The notes: generated by a model not told the origin, from the letters alone. A stretch of 64,000 bases of DNA from Cytobacillus oceanisediminis 2691 (GCF_007678455.1 NZ_VEEP01000010.1:62001-126000); one strand, 5' to 3'; shown: positions 32,871 to 41,313, numbered from the stretch's first letter. Translations and numbers: made by a program.

Positions 32871-33105
32871 AAATTCTCCTCTTTTTTACAAATAAAGGAA
32901 ATCGAACTTAGTATAACCAAGAAGCCCTATTGACAATCATCGAATAACGTAAAAGTAGACAAGATACAAAATAGCTGTGAGCTTGAGGAAAGAGGTTCCC
33001 TACTTTCTGCCATCGAACGGCTGCCCAATAACACCAAAAAGCGCCATAAACCCATGGCGGCATTGGAAGGCAAATAACAGTGGATCTCACTGTAATTTTT
33101 TTCCC
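32871..33105. other. Intergenic stretch, no gene assigned
   Basis: 235 bases between the second CBO0543 gene and the pstS terminator. Open frames on the minus strand have no ribosome binding site and no recognisable product. Confidence 0.4.
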
Positions 33106-33109
33106 ATTA

Positions 33110-33141
33110 AAAAAGAAGAACAGGGACGTCCCCATTCTTCT
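33110..33141 (-). terminator. Terminator of pstS
   Basis: GAAGAATGGGGACG/CGTCCCTGTTCTTC stem (mismatched at one or two positions) followed by TTTTTT on the minus strand, directly after the pstS stop. Confidence 0.85.
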
Positions 33142-33150
33142 TTCACTTCC

Positions 33151-34122
33151 TTATTTCAGTTCTTCAAGTTCAGTTAATGTTCCCTGGATGTCTTCATCTG
33201 TCAATGGTGCGAAACCAGTTTCCGATGCGACTTCCTGTGCATTTTTCATAGTGTAGATTGCGTAGTCAAGTACTTGGGCCTTCTCTTTAGCCATGTTTAC
33301 ATTCAAGTATGTGAACACTGGGCGTGTGAATGGTCCGTATTCGCCATCTTCCTTGATCGTTGAAAGAGATGGTTCAACAGGTCCGTTGCCGAAATCGACG
33401 TTCACTGCTGCCAATTTATCTTTGTTGTTCGCATAATATCCGTAGCCGAAGAATCCAATGCCGTTCTTATCCTTGGAAACAAGATCAACCAGTGTTGAAT
33501 AATCCTGTTGCAGGTTGATGCCTTCAACCAGGTCTTTTTCTTCTAAAATATTTTCAAACATGAATTCGTATGTGCCATGGTTTTCATTCGGGCCATATGT
33601 GTTGATGGCTTCATCCGGGAAATCAGGGCGTACATCAGACCATTTCTTCTTGCCGCCTTCAGCAAGGAAGATGTCGATGACTTCTTCTTTCGTCAATTCC
33701 TTCGCCCATTCATTGTCCTTATTGATGACAATCGTCAAACCATCCAAAGCGACCTTCATTTCTTTTACATCGATGCCAAGCTCTTCAGCTTTTGCCTTTT
33801 CTTCGTCTTTGATCTGGCGAGATGCATCGTTATAGTCTGTTCCATTTTCAACAAGGAATTTCTTGAAACCAGCCGAAGTCCCTGAGCGGCTTACTTCCAC
33901 AGAAACATCTTCCTGCTTGCCCATGTAGTTTTCAGCCATTTTAGCCATGAATGGATAAACCGTACCAGAACCATCAATCACTACGCTGCCTTCAAGTTGA
34001 GTTTCATTTCCATTAGATCCATTCTTTGCTTCAGCGTTGCTTTCACCATCCGAACAAGCTGTTCCGAAAGCCATTACTCCAGCAAGCATTGTAAACATCG
34101 CTAACTTTTTAAAACCCTTCAT
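33151..34122 (-). CDS. pstS: Phosphate-binding lipoprotein PstS
   Basis: 323 residues. Signal peptide with the lipobox FGTAC at about residue 19-23. The phosphate-binding signatures are VVIDGSGTVYPFMAKMAENY near 47 and VEVSRSGTSAGFKKFL near 75, with VVINKDNEWAKELTKEEVIDIF in the middle. The protein captures phosphate for the PstCAB importer, but no pstC, pstA or pstB gene is next to it in this window; the downstream gene is unrelated and a terminator intervenes. ATG follows AGGGGG. A ladder of PHO boxes precedes it. Confidence 0.95.
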   Translation of the reverse strand: MKGFKKLAMFTMLAGVMAFGTACSDGESNAEAKNGSNGNETQLEGSVVIDGSGTVYPFMAKMAENYMGKQEDVSVEVSRSGTSAGFKKFLVENGTDYNDASRQIKDEEKAKAEELGIDVKEMKVALDGLTIVINKDNEWAKELTKEEVIDIFLAEGGKKKWSDVRPDFPDEAINTYGPNENHGTYEFMFENILEEKDLVEGINLQQDYSTLVDLVSKDKNGIGFFGYGYYANNKDKLAAVNVDFGNGPVEPSLSTIKEDGEYGPFTRPVFTYLNVNMAKEKAQVLDYAIYTMKNAQEVASETGFAPLTDEDIQGTLTELEELK

Positions 34123-34190
34123 TCCATAATTCCCCCTAATATGATGTCCGTTGCTACAAATACAAGATTACTAGAGAGTTATTAATGGGG

Positions 34191-34238
34191 TTTTAAGGAG
34201 TTGTAAATATATTGAAAAGGATTGTTAAGAATTGTGAA
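34191..34238 (-). promoter_or_regulatory. PhoP box ladder of pstS
   Basis: Read on the minus strand: TTCACA (34233-34238), TTAACA (34223-34228), TTTTCA (34213-34218), TTTACA (34202-34207) and TTAAAA (34191-34196). The starts are 10-11 bp apart, matching the B. subtilis PhoP binding pattern of TTnACA repeats on one helix face. The first boxes overlap the stop codon of the upstream GNAT gene. Confidence 0.8.
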
Positions 34239-35109
34239 CCTCTTTGATCATCCATACCTGTTCTTCCCATTGTTTGAATCCAATAGCGGTTAATAACTCT
34301 AATAACTTAGCATCCTCTTCAGGCGTATTGACCGTCGTCCTTTGGAATGACCGGTCCAGCGGCGAGAAAGAGTGCTTCAACAGCGTTTTCATAACATCAA
34401 CACGGTCTTCACGGTTTTCTGCCACTTCCAGCTGCAGCAGCCCGATGTTTGCAACTTCTCCCTCTTTATAAAACTTTTTAAAAAGAGAGTAACCGGCAAT
34501 CTCGTTCTGGTCATCACGAAGGATCATCGCACTGCCACCTTGAACATTGTCCTTGTGATTTTGCCAGGAGGTTTTATGACGGTAAAAATTCACCTGACTT
34601 AATTCTTGCGGTGCCACGTGCTCGACTTGATAGGTGGTTGCAGTATCAAAAGTACCTTCTGGAAATGGCTCATTGTACTGGAGGAATTTCAGCTTTTTCA
34701 CCAGCTTAAAACCAAGAGATTGATATAGTTGAATGGCACCTTCATTTCTTGAGATCGCCTCGAGAGTCGCGTACTTCACCTGATTCTCACGGTAAATATC
34801 CAATGCCTCCTTCATCAACTGCTTTCCGATACCTTTTCCCCGCAGCTCCTTCGCGATCCCGGTCCCTCCATTCCAGGCAATCACTTCACCATTAATCTTC
34901 TTGATGCCGCTCAGCACAATCCCGGCAGGCCTGCCTTCATAGTAAGCAATCACCGAGTGCTCCGGAGAAATACCATCTAGCCCAAAACGGTTCGCGAATG
35001 TCTCGATCGTTTTCGACTGGTCGTAAAAATAACCCTCAAACCCTCGATTGTAGGCTTCTACCCCGTCTTTTAACGGACAATCACTCAGTCTTTTAATCTC
35101 AACTTTCAT
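34225..35109 (-). CDS. Two-domain GNAT N-acetyltransferase
   Basis: 294 residues. The first GNAT domain has GGTGIAKELRGKGIGKQLMKEALDIY near 82 and ISRNEGAIQLYQSLGFKLVKKL near 118; the second half (about 160-290) is a degenerate GNAT with KTLLKHSFSPLDRS. The opening VEIKRLSDCPLKDGVEAYNRGFEGY is common in Bacillus proteins of this class. ATG follows AAGAGGAG. Upstream lies a palindromic AAAATAAAC/GTTTATTTT pair (35138-35161) that may bind a TetR-type regulator. Substrate unknown. Confidence 0.85.
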   Translation of the reverse strand: MKVEIKRLSDCPLKDGVEAYNRGFEGYFYDQSKTIETFANRFGLDGISPEHSVIAYYEGRPAGIVLSGIKKINGEVIAWNGGTGIAKELRGKGIGKQLMKEALDIYRENQVKYATLEAISRNEGAIQLYQSLGFKLVKKLKFLQYNEPFPEGTFDTATTYQVEHVAPQELSQVNFYRHKTSWQNHKDNVQGGSAMILRDDQNEIAGYSLFKKFYKEGEVANIGLLQLEVAENREDRVDVMKTLLKHSFSPLDRSFQRTTVNTPEEDAKLLELLTAIGFKQWEEQVWMIKEVHNS

Positions 35110-35225
35110 GAAGAATCTCCTCTTTTCTTTTTAAAATAAACCGACTGTTTAGTTTATTTTATGCTCTGTTTTCATAAAATTGCAAAAATATTTTTTCGAC
35201 AGTATCCAAACTTTTATGCTTTACA

Positions 35226-35348
35226 AAAAGGGATGTCTACATCCAGGGAGGAACATGGCTCTATTCAGCCGAAGGAAAACTCTTGTGGAAGCATATCGAT
35301 GAATCACCAGAAGATCACGCAAAATCGATGAAGTTTTGGAGCAAATAA
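35226..35348 (+). pseudogene. Remnant of a peroxiredoxin-like (AhpC/TSA) gene, C-terminal end
   Basis: A plus-strand frame without a usable start reads RDVYIQGGTWLYSAEGKLLW, then KHIDESPEDHAKSMKFW, then a stop and a terminator. The QGG-x-W-L-Y-S-x-E-G-K-L-L-W-x-H-I-D-E pattern is the last strand and helix of peroxiredoxin-like thioredoxin-fold proteins. The N-terminal three quarters, including the cysteine, are gone. Confidence 0.45.
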
Positions 35349-35398
35349 AAAAACGCTGATCAGCCTGCTGCGATCAGCGTTTCTTCTCGTCTTTTTTA
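35348..35398. terminator. Bidirectional terminator
   Basis: AACGCTGATC/GATCAGCGTT perfect 10-bp stem with a 10-nt loop. T tracts follow on both strands (TTCTTCTCGTCTTTTTT on plus, TTTTTTTATTT on minus). Confidence 0.9.
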
Positions 35399-35480
35399 TC
35401 AGATGCTTCTTCAAATAGTTGAGAAAGATAACCTTTAAGCTCAAAACCTTCTTCATTCATAAACTCAGTGATTTGTTTCA
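35374..35480 (-). CDS. Coupled small ORF pair (7 and 28 codons), possibly one frameshifted small gene
   Basis: ATG 35478-35480 follows CGGAGG and encodes MKQITEL, then TGA, which is directly followed by ATG (35458-35460). That ATG opens a 28-residue frame, MNEEGFELKGYLSQLFEEAS then DKKDEKKR, with its stop inside the terminator. Without the stop the two would read as one 35-residue protein, so this is either a translationally coupled pair or a small gene with a one-base loss. No family known. Confidence 0.45.
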
Positions 35481-35638
35481 TTGTAATCTACCTCCGTTTT
35501 AATTTGTTGTTAGAAATAGTATTCCCACTCTAGCAAACTTTTAATCAGCCAAAGATTGGCAGTCTATTATTTTAGACGGATAATAGTTAGAAAAGTTGCA
35601 TAAAATTTAGAAAAAAGAGGGCTGAATCAAATGCCCTC

Positions 35639-36127
35639 TCACTTATTTAACTTCCACATGCTGTAATTGAGCTGAAGAGCGTACGACACCCAGGCAATAT
35701 AAGGCAGCATCAACCTGCCTGCTATTTTATCCTTTTGATAGTATTGATAAGTTGTCAACGTAATCATACCGAGCAGCAATCCGATCTCCGCAAAAGCCGT
35801 CCCGCGCAGATTCCACTTAAAAAACAAGAAAGACCAGAGAAAGTTCAATCCGAGCTGGATATCATAAAGGGTTTCCGCCGCAGCCGTCGGTTCCTTTTTC
35901 ATCGAAACCCGGTAATTAGCAAGTCCCATCGTAGCATACAGACCGGTCCACATAACCGGAAACACCCACGAAGGAGGCGCATAATTAGGCTGCCTCAGCT
36001 TCCTGTATTTCTCTTTCGCATTCCGCGTCGCAAGCATCCCTGTTACCATGCCGCCAACCACCGGAATCAATATCTCCTTCACCAATTTTCCCTTGTCGAC
36101 TCTTCCATTCACCGATAACACACTCAT
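35639..36127 (-). CDS. TspO/MBR family protein
   Basis: 162 residues, five membrane helices, the size of the tryptophan-rich sensory protein family. The signature YAPPSWVFPVMWTGLYATMGLANYRV near residue 48 and the LGLNFLWSFLFFKWNLRGTAFAEI helix near 92 are typical. TspO binds porphyrins and other tetrapyrroles, and in bacteria affects tetrapyrrole export or oxidative stress signalling. ATG follows AAGGTGAG. An N-terminal extension of about 20 polar residues is present. Confidence 0.9.
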   Translation of the reverse strand: MSVLSVNGRVDKGKLVKEILIPVVGGMVTGMLATRNAKEKYRKLRQPNYAPPSWVFPVMWTGLYATMGLANYRVSMKKEPTAAAETLYDIQLGLNFLWSFLFFKWNLRGTAFAEIGLLLGMITLTTYQYYQKDKIAGRLMLPYIAWVSYALQLNYSMWKLNK

Positions 36128-36213
36128 CTTTGTTTCTCACCTTCCTTTTTCTTACTTTTACCTAATGCTAGAGAAAAAAACATTTGAATGTGCAAAAATA
36201 AATGGTGGTCTGA

Positions 36214-36895
36214 TGACTATTTTGACAGTTTTTCTCCTTGAGACCTTGTCCCTGTCTTAATTACAGGCTTTTCTTGACAGCTTTTCTCCTTGTGACCTTA
36301 TACCTGTCAAGATTCCGGGCTTTTCTTGACAGCTTTTCCCCTTGAGACCTTGTACCTGTCTTAATTACAGGCTTATCTTGACAGCTTATCTCCTTGTGAC
36401 CTTAAACCTGTCAGGATTCCGGGCTTTTCTTGACAACTTTTCTCCTTGAGACCTTGTCCCTGTCTTAATTACAGGCTTATCTTGACAGCTTTTCTCCTTG
36501 AGACCTTGTACCTGTCTTAATTACAGGCTTATCTTGACAGCTTTTCTCCTTGTGACCTTAAACCTGTCAGGATTCCGGGCTTTCCTTGACAGCTTTTCTC
36601 CTTGAGGCCTTAAACCTGTCTTAATTACGGGATTTTCTTGACAGCTTTTCTCCTTGAGGCCTTATACATGTCAAGATTCCGGGCTTTTCTTGACAGCTTT
36701 TCCCCTTGAGGCCTTAAACCTGTCTTAATTACGGGCTTTTCTTGACAGCTTTTCTCCTTGAGGCCTTTAACCTGTCAAAATTGCAGGCCATTCTTGACAG
36801 CTTTTCTCCTTAAAATCTCAAACCTGTCATAATACCGCTTTTACCTTGACAGCTTTTCCTCCGATTATCCTCAAACTTGTCCAAAGGCAATACTA
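36214..36895. repeat. 52-bp periodic inverted-arm array C (13 units)
   Basis: TTGACAG anchors fall at 36222, 36274, 36326, 36378 and 36430 and continue at 52-bp steps to 36846. Arms CTGTCAAG and CTTGACAG pair in many units; others read CCTGTCTTAATTACAGG, a smaller hairpin. The plus strand carries GACAGCTTTTCTCCTTGAG between units. The blocks GACAGCTTTTCT and TAAACCTGTC are shared with array A. It lies upstream of the tspO gene and has no open frame. Confidence 0.92.
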
Positions 36896-36896
36896 T

Positions 36897-36925
36897 AAAA
36901 AAACGCCAGCCAAATGGCTGACGCT
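36897..36925 (-). terminator. Terminator of the 47-residue gene
   Basis: AGCGTCAGCCA/TGGCTGGCGT-type stem followed by TTTTTTT on the minus strand. Confidence 0.85.
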
Positions 36926-36938
36926 ATCTCCAATCTTC

Positions 36939-37082
36939 CTATTTCACAAACACATAAGGGTTGCCGCTGAGGGATTTTCTAATCTCTGGAGTAAGAGTGA
37001 CGCTGGCTTCCTGCGGCTTTGCAGAACTAGTAACCTGTTTTTTTTCTCCGATCCCATCGTAGAACATTGGCTCTGTAGGCAT
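36939..37082 (-). CDS. Small hydrophilic protein, 47 residues
   Basis: ATG 37082 follows GGGGG with 7 nt spacing. The product starts MPTEPMFYDGIGEKKQV and ends SGNPYVFVK; it is soluble and without known motifs. The dedicated terminator 13 bases after the stop supports a real small gene. Confidence 0.55.
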   Translation of the reverse strand: MPTEPMFYDGIGEKKQVTSSAKPQEASVTLTPEIRKSLSGNPYVFVK

Positions 37083-37373
37083 TTCTTGTCCCCCTATAAT
37101 CGTTTTGTTGACATGAGTACGATTAACCATGTGCCTCATGTTTGATGCCGTTTACTGCTTTTTGACAAGCTCCCGATACTAAGCCCCCAGTTTGCCGTCA
37201 CCGTACAGCGGCTTGCTTTTCATAGTCTTTGATAACATTGCTGGGACAGCCGCCTGAAGCACAACCCCAATAGAACTTTGTGCCTATATACATTTTATAA
37301 CATATATACCCGACTAATGTATAGAAAATTCTAACTATTAAGACTGCATTATTGTTCCTTCCCTCTATATCAC
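37083..37373. other. Intergenic stretch with one doubtful short ORF
   Basis: On the minus strand an ATG at 37291-37293 opens a 31-residue Cys-containing frame (MYIGTKFYWGCASGGCPSN, then VIKDYEKQAAVR). No Shine-Dalgarno sequence precedes it; instead a TATAAAAT-like box overlaps the start. It could be a leaderless peptide or chance. Nothing else is seen here. Confidence 0.3.
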
Positions 37374-37404
37374 CTAAAAAAAAGAAGCATGAACACCATG
37401 CTTC
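37374..37404 (-). terminator. Terminator of the ABC-F gene
   Basis: GAAGCATG/CATGCTTC perfect stem with a 5-nt loop followed by TTTTTTTT on the minus strand, right after the ABC-F stop. Confidence 0.92.
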
Positions 37405-37411
37405 CTCTCGA

Positions 37412-39301
37412 TTACTCCCCGGCACTAAGCCACATTTCCATCGCCAGTTCGAGTTCGTTATTAAGCTGCTGCTTCCTGCTGTACAACTGATCCAACTCGA
37501 CATAATCCTGTTGAACGCCCATCACCAGATCAAGCTCCGAAATTTCTTTTTCCAGGCTTTCGATTTTCTTTAAGAGCTTTGCATCCGGCCCCGCTTTCGC
37601 AGGATGCGGCTCTTTCTTCTTTAAAACAGGAACCTGCTCGGCTACGGCCTGCTCCCTTTTATAATCATCGTAATTCCCCTCATAGCTCTTCAAGCCAAAG
37701 TCCTCGACCGCAATCACGCGCTCTCCGATTTTATTGATAAAATAGCGATCGTGTGAAATGAAGAAAATCGTGCCTTTGAAATCCTCAAGAGCGGCCTCAA
37801 GGGTTTCAATCGAATCAATATCCAGATGGTTCGTCGGCTCATCGAGAATCAGCAAATTGATATCCTGGAACATCAGCATCGCCAGCTTCAGTCTGATCCG
37901 CTCGCCCCCTGAAAGGAATTTCACCTTTTTGAAGACAGTTTTTTTATAAAACATGAACTTCGCCAGGTACTCGCGCGCTTTTCCCTCGACAATCGAGATA
38001 TCCTCCCGGAAGCATTCAAGCACGGTCAGCTCTTCGTTCGCAAACACAATCTTCTGCGGCAGATAGGCAGCCATCACATTCGCGCCCAATTCAACCATAC
38101 CTGCATCAGGCCGTTCCTCGCCGAGAAGCATCTTAAGAATGGTCGTCTTGCCACTTCCATTTGGGCCAACAAGACCCACTCGTTCTCCATAATGAATCAT
38201 CAAATCGGCGCCATCAAAAATCACCTTATCTTCATAGCGCTTAGAAACACCAAAAGCCTTGATCGTTTCATTCCCGGATCTCATCGTTTCGTTAAAATGA
38301 AGCCTCATGTTCCGTCGTTCAAAAATCGGCTTATCGATGCGATCCAGCTTATCGAGCTTCTTCTGGATGCTCGCCGCTCGCCTGAAGAACTTGTTATTGT
38401 CCGCCCTCAGCGCCCAATCGCGGAGGCTCGTCACCTGATCCTCCATATTATTGATCTTTTTCTGCTGCTCGCGGAACTGATCGTATTGCACCCGCATATT
38501 CTCTTCCTTTTGGCTGATAAAACTTGAATAGTTCCCCCTGTAACTGATCGTTTCCATATCCTCAATTTCAACAATTTTGTTGACCACATTATCAAGGAAA
38601 TAGCGATCATGCGAGACAATCAGCACAATGCCTTTATAATTTTTCAAAAAGCCTTCAAGCCATTCAATGGAATCCATATCGAGGTGATTCGTCGGCTCAT
38701 CCAGCAGCAGGATATCCGGCTGATGGACCAGAATCTTCCCGAGACCTACCGTCGTCTTCTCCCCGCCGCTCAGCAAATCGAAATCCCTCTGTAAAAAGTC
38801 CTCTGTGAACTTAAGCCCGGTGCAAACCTTGCTTAGCTTCTCCTCTTGTTCGTAACCGCCCCTTGCTTCAAATACATTCACCAGATCACTATACTTATTT
38901 AACGCTTTTTCAAGAGCCCCATCCTGTAAAAGCTGCATCTGCCCTTCCAGCTCACGCATCTGTTTTTCAACCCCATGGACCTCTTCAAAAGCCAGATTCA
39001 AAACATCAATCACTTTTAGACCGGCTGGGTATGACGGCATTTGTTCCAAATAAGCGAATGACGCACCCCGCGGCCTGTGGATCAAACCTTCATCATAACC
39101 TGGACTCGAGGTCTGCGGGTAGCCAGGATAATAATGCATCGGCTCAATTCCGCAAATCACCTTGAGGATCGTGCTTTTCCCGCTTCCGTTCGCCCCGACA
39201 ATCCCCACCTTATCCCCTTCAAAAGCTTCCAATGTAAAACTGTTCACGACCAGCGTCGCTTCCATATATTTTTTTATTCCATGCACTTTCAGTTCTAACA
39301 T
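37412..39301 (-). CDS. ABC-F family ATPase (probable ribosome-protection type)
   Basis: 629 residues from ATG 39301 (after AAGGAATTTGT); the longer frame to 39352 has no site. Two ATPase domains: Walker A GANGSGKST and GPNGSGKTT, signatures LSGGEKTTVG and LSGGERIRLK, and two DEPTNHLD Walker B boxes. The interdomain linker (about 240-310, basic and helical) would reach the ribosomal exit site, and a C-terminal coiled coil follows. No membrane domain exists. NBD1 has an insertion (YYPGYPQTSSPGYDEGLIHR). A leader with a short ORF and an intrinsic terminator upstream is the usual control of antibiotic-resistance ABC-F genes such as vmlR and msr types. The drug class is not predictable. Confidence 0.92.
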   Translation of the reverse strand: MLELKVHGIKKYMEATLVVNSFTLEAFEGDKVGIVGANGSGKSTILKVICGIEPMHYYPGYPQTSSPGYDEGLIHRPRGASFAYLEQMPSYPAGLKVIDVLNLAFEEVHGVEKQMRELEGQMQLLQDGALEKALNKYSDLVNVFEARGGYEQEEKLSKVCTGLKFTEDFLQRDFDLLSGGEKTTVGLGKILVHQPDILLLDEPTNHLDMDSIEWLEGFLKNYKGIVLIVSHDRYFLDNVVNKIVEIEDMETISYRGNYSSFISQKEENMRVQYDQFREQQKKINNMEDQVTSLRDWALRADNNKFFRRAASIQKKLDKLDRIDKPIFERRNMRLHFNETMRSGNETIKAFGVSKRYEDKVIFDGADLMIHYGERVGLVGPNGSGKTTILKMLLGEERPDAGMVELGANVMAAYLPQKIVFANEELTVLECFREDISIVEGKAREYLAKFMFYKKTVFKKVKFLSGGERIRLKLAMLMFQDINLLILDEPTNHLDIDSIETLEAALEDFKGTIFFISHDRYFINKIGERVIAVEDFGLKSYEGNYDDYKREQAVAEQVPVLKKKEPHPAKAGPDAKLLKKIESLEKEISELDLVMGVQQDYVELDQLYSRKQQLNNELELAMEMWLSAGE

Positions 39302-39410
39302 ACAAATTCCTTCTTTCATCCATAATGAAGCTACGCTTTTTATGGACAGCACAAAGAAGAACTTATCTACTATTCAATTTTTGACTCACACAGCTTTCCC
39401 GCTGCCAAAA

Positions 39411-39441
39411 TAAAAAAGACTGCAGAAATCCCTACAGTCTT
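39411..39441 (-). terminator. Leader attenuator of the ABC-F gene
   Basis: AAGACTGTAG/CTGCAGTCTT stem with a 6-nt loop followed by TTTTATTTT on the minus strand. It lies between the promoter and the ABC-F start (110 bases upstream of ATG), so it must be passed for expression. Confidence 0.8.
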
Positions 39442-39613
39442 GAATCAACATCTTCAGCAGGCCAAAATAAGCCATGCGAAAATACACCTATCCCGATTCA
39501 GTAAAGTAAGTTTCCTTCTAATTGCCGTCATTCCATAAAGAGCATAACGAAATAAACCTATGCAAATAGGCTTTTCACACTCAATACAAAATTCTTATTA
39601 ATAAAATTAATAA

Positions 39614-39637
39614 TCAGCAATTAGATGTTGGTTCCAT
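39614..39637 (-). CDS. Leader peptide MEPTSNC of the ABC-F gene
   Basis: A seven-codon ORF (ATG 39635-39637, TGA 39614-39616) sits behind a strong AGGAGGG, 33 bases after the -10 box. The segment AAAGTAAGTTT between its binding site and ATG is exactly complementary to AAACTTACTTT 125 nt downstream (39503-39513). Initiation or stalling on the leader would therefore change the fold ahead of the attenuator. Confidence 0.65.
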   Translation of the reverse strand: MEPTSNC

Positions 39638-39669
39638 AAACTTACTTTCCCTCCTAAACCATTTGCTTT

Positions 39670-39698
39670 ATTATCTCAGCTTTGCATAATTTTGTAAA
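39670..39698 (-). promoter_or_regulatory. Sigma-A promoter of the ABC-F leader
   Basis: TTTACA (39693-39698) and GATAAT (39670-39675) with a 17-bp spacer, read leftward. This gives a leader of about 360 nt. Confidence 0.75.
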
Positions 39699-39780
39699 TG
39701 CAGTATTTTTCACACTTCTTCTTTCTTCCGGACAGGCATAGGATGGTAGAAAACTTGTCCTTCAGAAAGGATTCCGTGTT

Positions 39781-40701
39781 ATGTTACCGTTTCGAACCAG
39801 GCTTACTGCTTCTTTTTATGCTTTACTATCAGTCAGTTTTTGGGGAGTTTCCTTTGTTTCTGCGAAAGCCGTTCTCGGAAAGCTTGACCCCTATTCCCTA
39901 TTGGTGCTTCGCTTTGGCATCGGTGCTTTGTTTCTGCTGATAATTTTGCTGATCAATCGTTCCCGGCTCCGTATTTCGGTTGGTTACATCCCTCATCTGG
40001 TTGTCCTCGGGATTCTGGGTGTGTTCATTCATCAGGTCCTGCAGGCAACGTCATTGTTGACGATCAATGCCTCATCTGCCGGATGGCTGATTTCGTTCTC
40101 ACCGATTTTCACCGTCCTTCTTTCAGTGTTATTTTTGCATGAAAAGATGGATGTGAAAAAAGCAATTGGAATGCTGGTGGCAATCTCAGGCGTTTTTATC
40201 GTCACGACCACCCGAAGCGGCCATTCCTTCGAGTTCGCGCTGAACATCGGCTTCATCCTGATGATCCTTAGCACGCTGAACTGGGCAGTTTATTCGATCC
40301 TTTTAAAAAAGCTGCAAATCCCATATCCCGCTCTCGTTGTTACCTTCTACATGAGCTTGATCGGCTTCATTCTCACTCTGCCTTTTATGATCCGGAACAG
40401 AGGCTGGGAGTCGGTCCCTTTGCTGACAGAGACCGAATGGGCACATTTGCTGTTCCTCGGGATATTCGTCTCTGGAATTGGGTATTGGTATTGGGGAAAG
40501 GCGCTTGAGGTCCTGGATGCTTCGAGGGTATCTATTTTCATTTACCTTGAACCGCTGGTCACCCTGATTGCGGCCATTATTCTTTTACATGAAAAATTTA
40601 TCCTCATAAGTGCGGCCGGCGGAATCATAATTATGATAGGAGTGGCCATCGTCAATGGCGGCCTTGCACGTTTAGTGGCGAGTGTCATTTTAAAGAAATG
40701 A
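39781..40701 (+). CDS. EamA family (DMT) transporter
   Basis: 306 residues, ten hydrophobic helices in two EamA repeats. LLSVSFWGVSFVSAKAVL opens the first and TLNWAVYSILLKKLQIPYPA the second; helix 9 carries SIFIYLEPLVTLIAAIILLHEK. Such drug/metabolite exporters often export amino acids or cysteine metabolites. ATG follows AAAGGA. The next gene, cysteine dioxygenase, is overlapped or directly adjoined, so an export role linked to sulfur amino acids is possible. Confidence 0.9.
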   Translation: MLPFRTRLTASFYALLSVSFWGVSFVSAKAVLGKLDPYSLLVLRFGIGALFLLIILLINRSRLRISVGYIPHLVVLGILGVFIHQVLQATSLLTINASSAGWLISFSPIFTVLLSVLFLHEKMDVKKAIGMLVAISGVFIVTTTRSGHSFEFALNIGFILMILSTLNWAVYSILLKKLQIPYPALVVTFYMSLIGFILTLPFMIRNRGWESVPLLTETEWAHLLFLGIFVSGIGYWYWGKALEVLDASRVSIFIYLEPLVTLIAAIILLHEKFILISAAGGIIIMIGVAIVNGGLARLVASVILKK

Positions 40702-40718
40702 AGAAGGTGGGAGCGCGC

Positions 40719-41279
40719 ATGAATTTGAATCCTAAGGCAAGGAATGTGTTAGATTCTTTAAAGAATCCTTCCAGGCAAGAGATGAAGGAAGCGCTGGTTA
40801 AAATCAATATGACGATTGAAGAGTTGGAGACTTTCCTCGAATCGCCATCCGGAAAGCCTTATTACCGCAAGCTTCTGTACAAAAGCGAGGATGTCGAGCT
40901 GCTTGTGATGAACTGGTCGGATTTAGAATGTGCTCCCCATGACCACGGCGATTCCCATGGTTGGATCCACGTCCTGAACGGGACTTCCATCAACTACGTC
41001 TACGAAGTCAAGAACAGCAAGCTTCCGAAGGAGTTGTTCAAGGAGTACCATCATCGAGATCAGCTTTTTTTCGCGCCTAAAAATGGTGTCCATAAAATGC
41101 AGGGTGATGGTACAGAGGGACTCGTTACCCTCCATCTCTATTCCCCGCCAATCACCGGAATGAAAGTCTACGACCTCGAAAAATGCGCAGCCTGTGTTGT
41201 TTCAGATGATTGCGGAGCATGGTGGCCAGATGAACAGCACCAAAAACTGAAAGAAATCAAGCTAAAAAAAGAAGCATAG
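40719..41279 (+). CDS. Cysteine dioxygenase
   Basis: 186 residues from ATG 40719 (after GGTGGGAG); an upstream ATG at 40698 overlaps the EamA stop. The cupin fold carries iron ligands His74 and His76 in CAPHDHGDSHGW and the third His in NGVHKMQ near 125, as in type I cysteine dioxygenases, which convert L-cysteine to cysteine sulfinate. The C-terminal extension has a four-cysteine pattern (CAACVVSDDC) not part of the catalytic core. It forms an operon with the EamA exporter upstream. Confidence 0.9.
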   Translation: MNLNPKARNVLDSLKNPSRQEMKEALVKINMTIEELETFLESPSGKPYYRKLLYKSEDVELLVMNWSDLECAPHDHGDSHGWIHVLNGTSINYVYEVKNSKLPKELFKEYHHRDQLFFAPKNGVHKMQGDGTEGLVTLHLYSPPITGMKVYDLEKCAACVVSDDCGAWWPDEQHQKLKEIKLKKEA

Positions 41280-41311
41280 GGACGCTGAACTGCACCACGT
41301 CCCCATGCTTT
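41268..41311 (+). terminator. Terminator of the cysteine dioxygenase gene
   Basis: AAGCATAGGGACG/CGTCCCCATGCTT stem (one mismatch) with a 13-nt loop, convergent with the DUF1456 gene. Confidence 0.75.
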
Positions 41312-41313
41312 CC

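Noticed and set aside
36214-36895. Coding sequence made of tandem peptide repeats
   Set aside because: 52 is not divisible by 3, so each unit shifts frame; stops appear in all frames and no ribosome site is found.
37198-37503. 101-codon minus-strand ORF
   Set aside because: Its upstream half is antiframe to the ABC-F gene and passes through that gene's terminator; only the last 31 codons are even weakly plausible.
39302-39352. Longer start for the ABC-F protein
   Set aside because: The extra 17 codons lack a ribosome site and fall in the leader; AAGGAATTTGT before 39301 and family alignment favour the shorter form.
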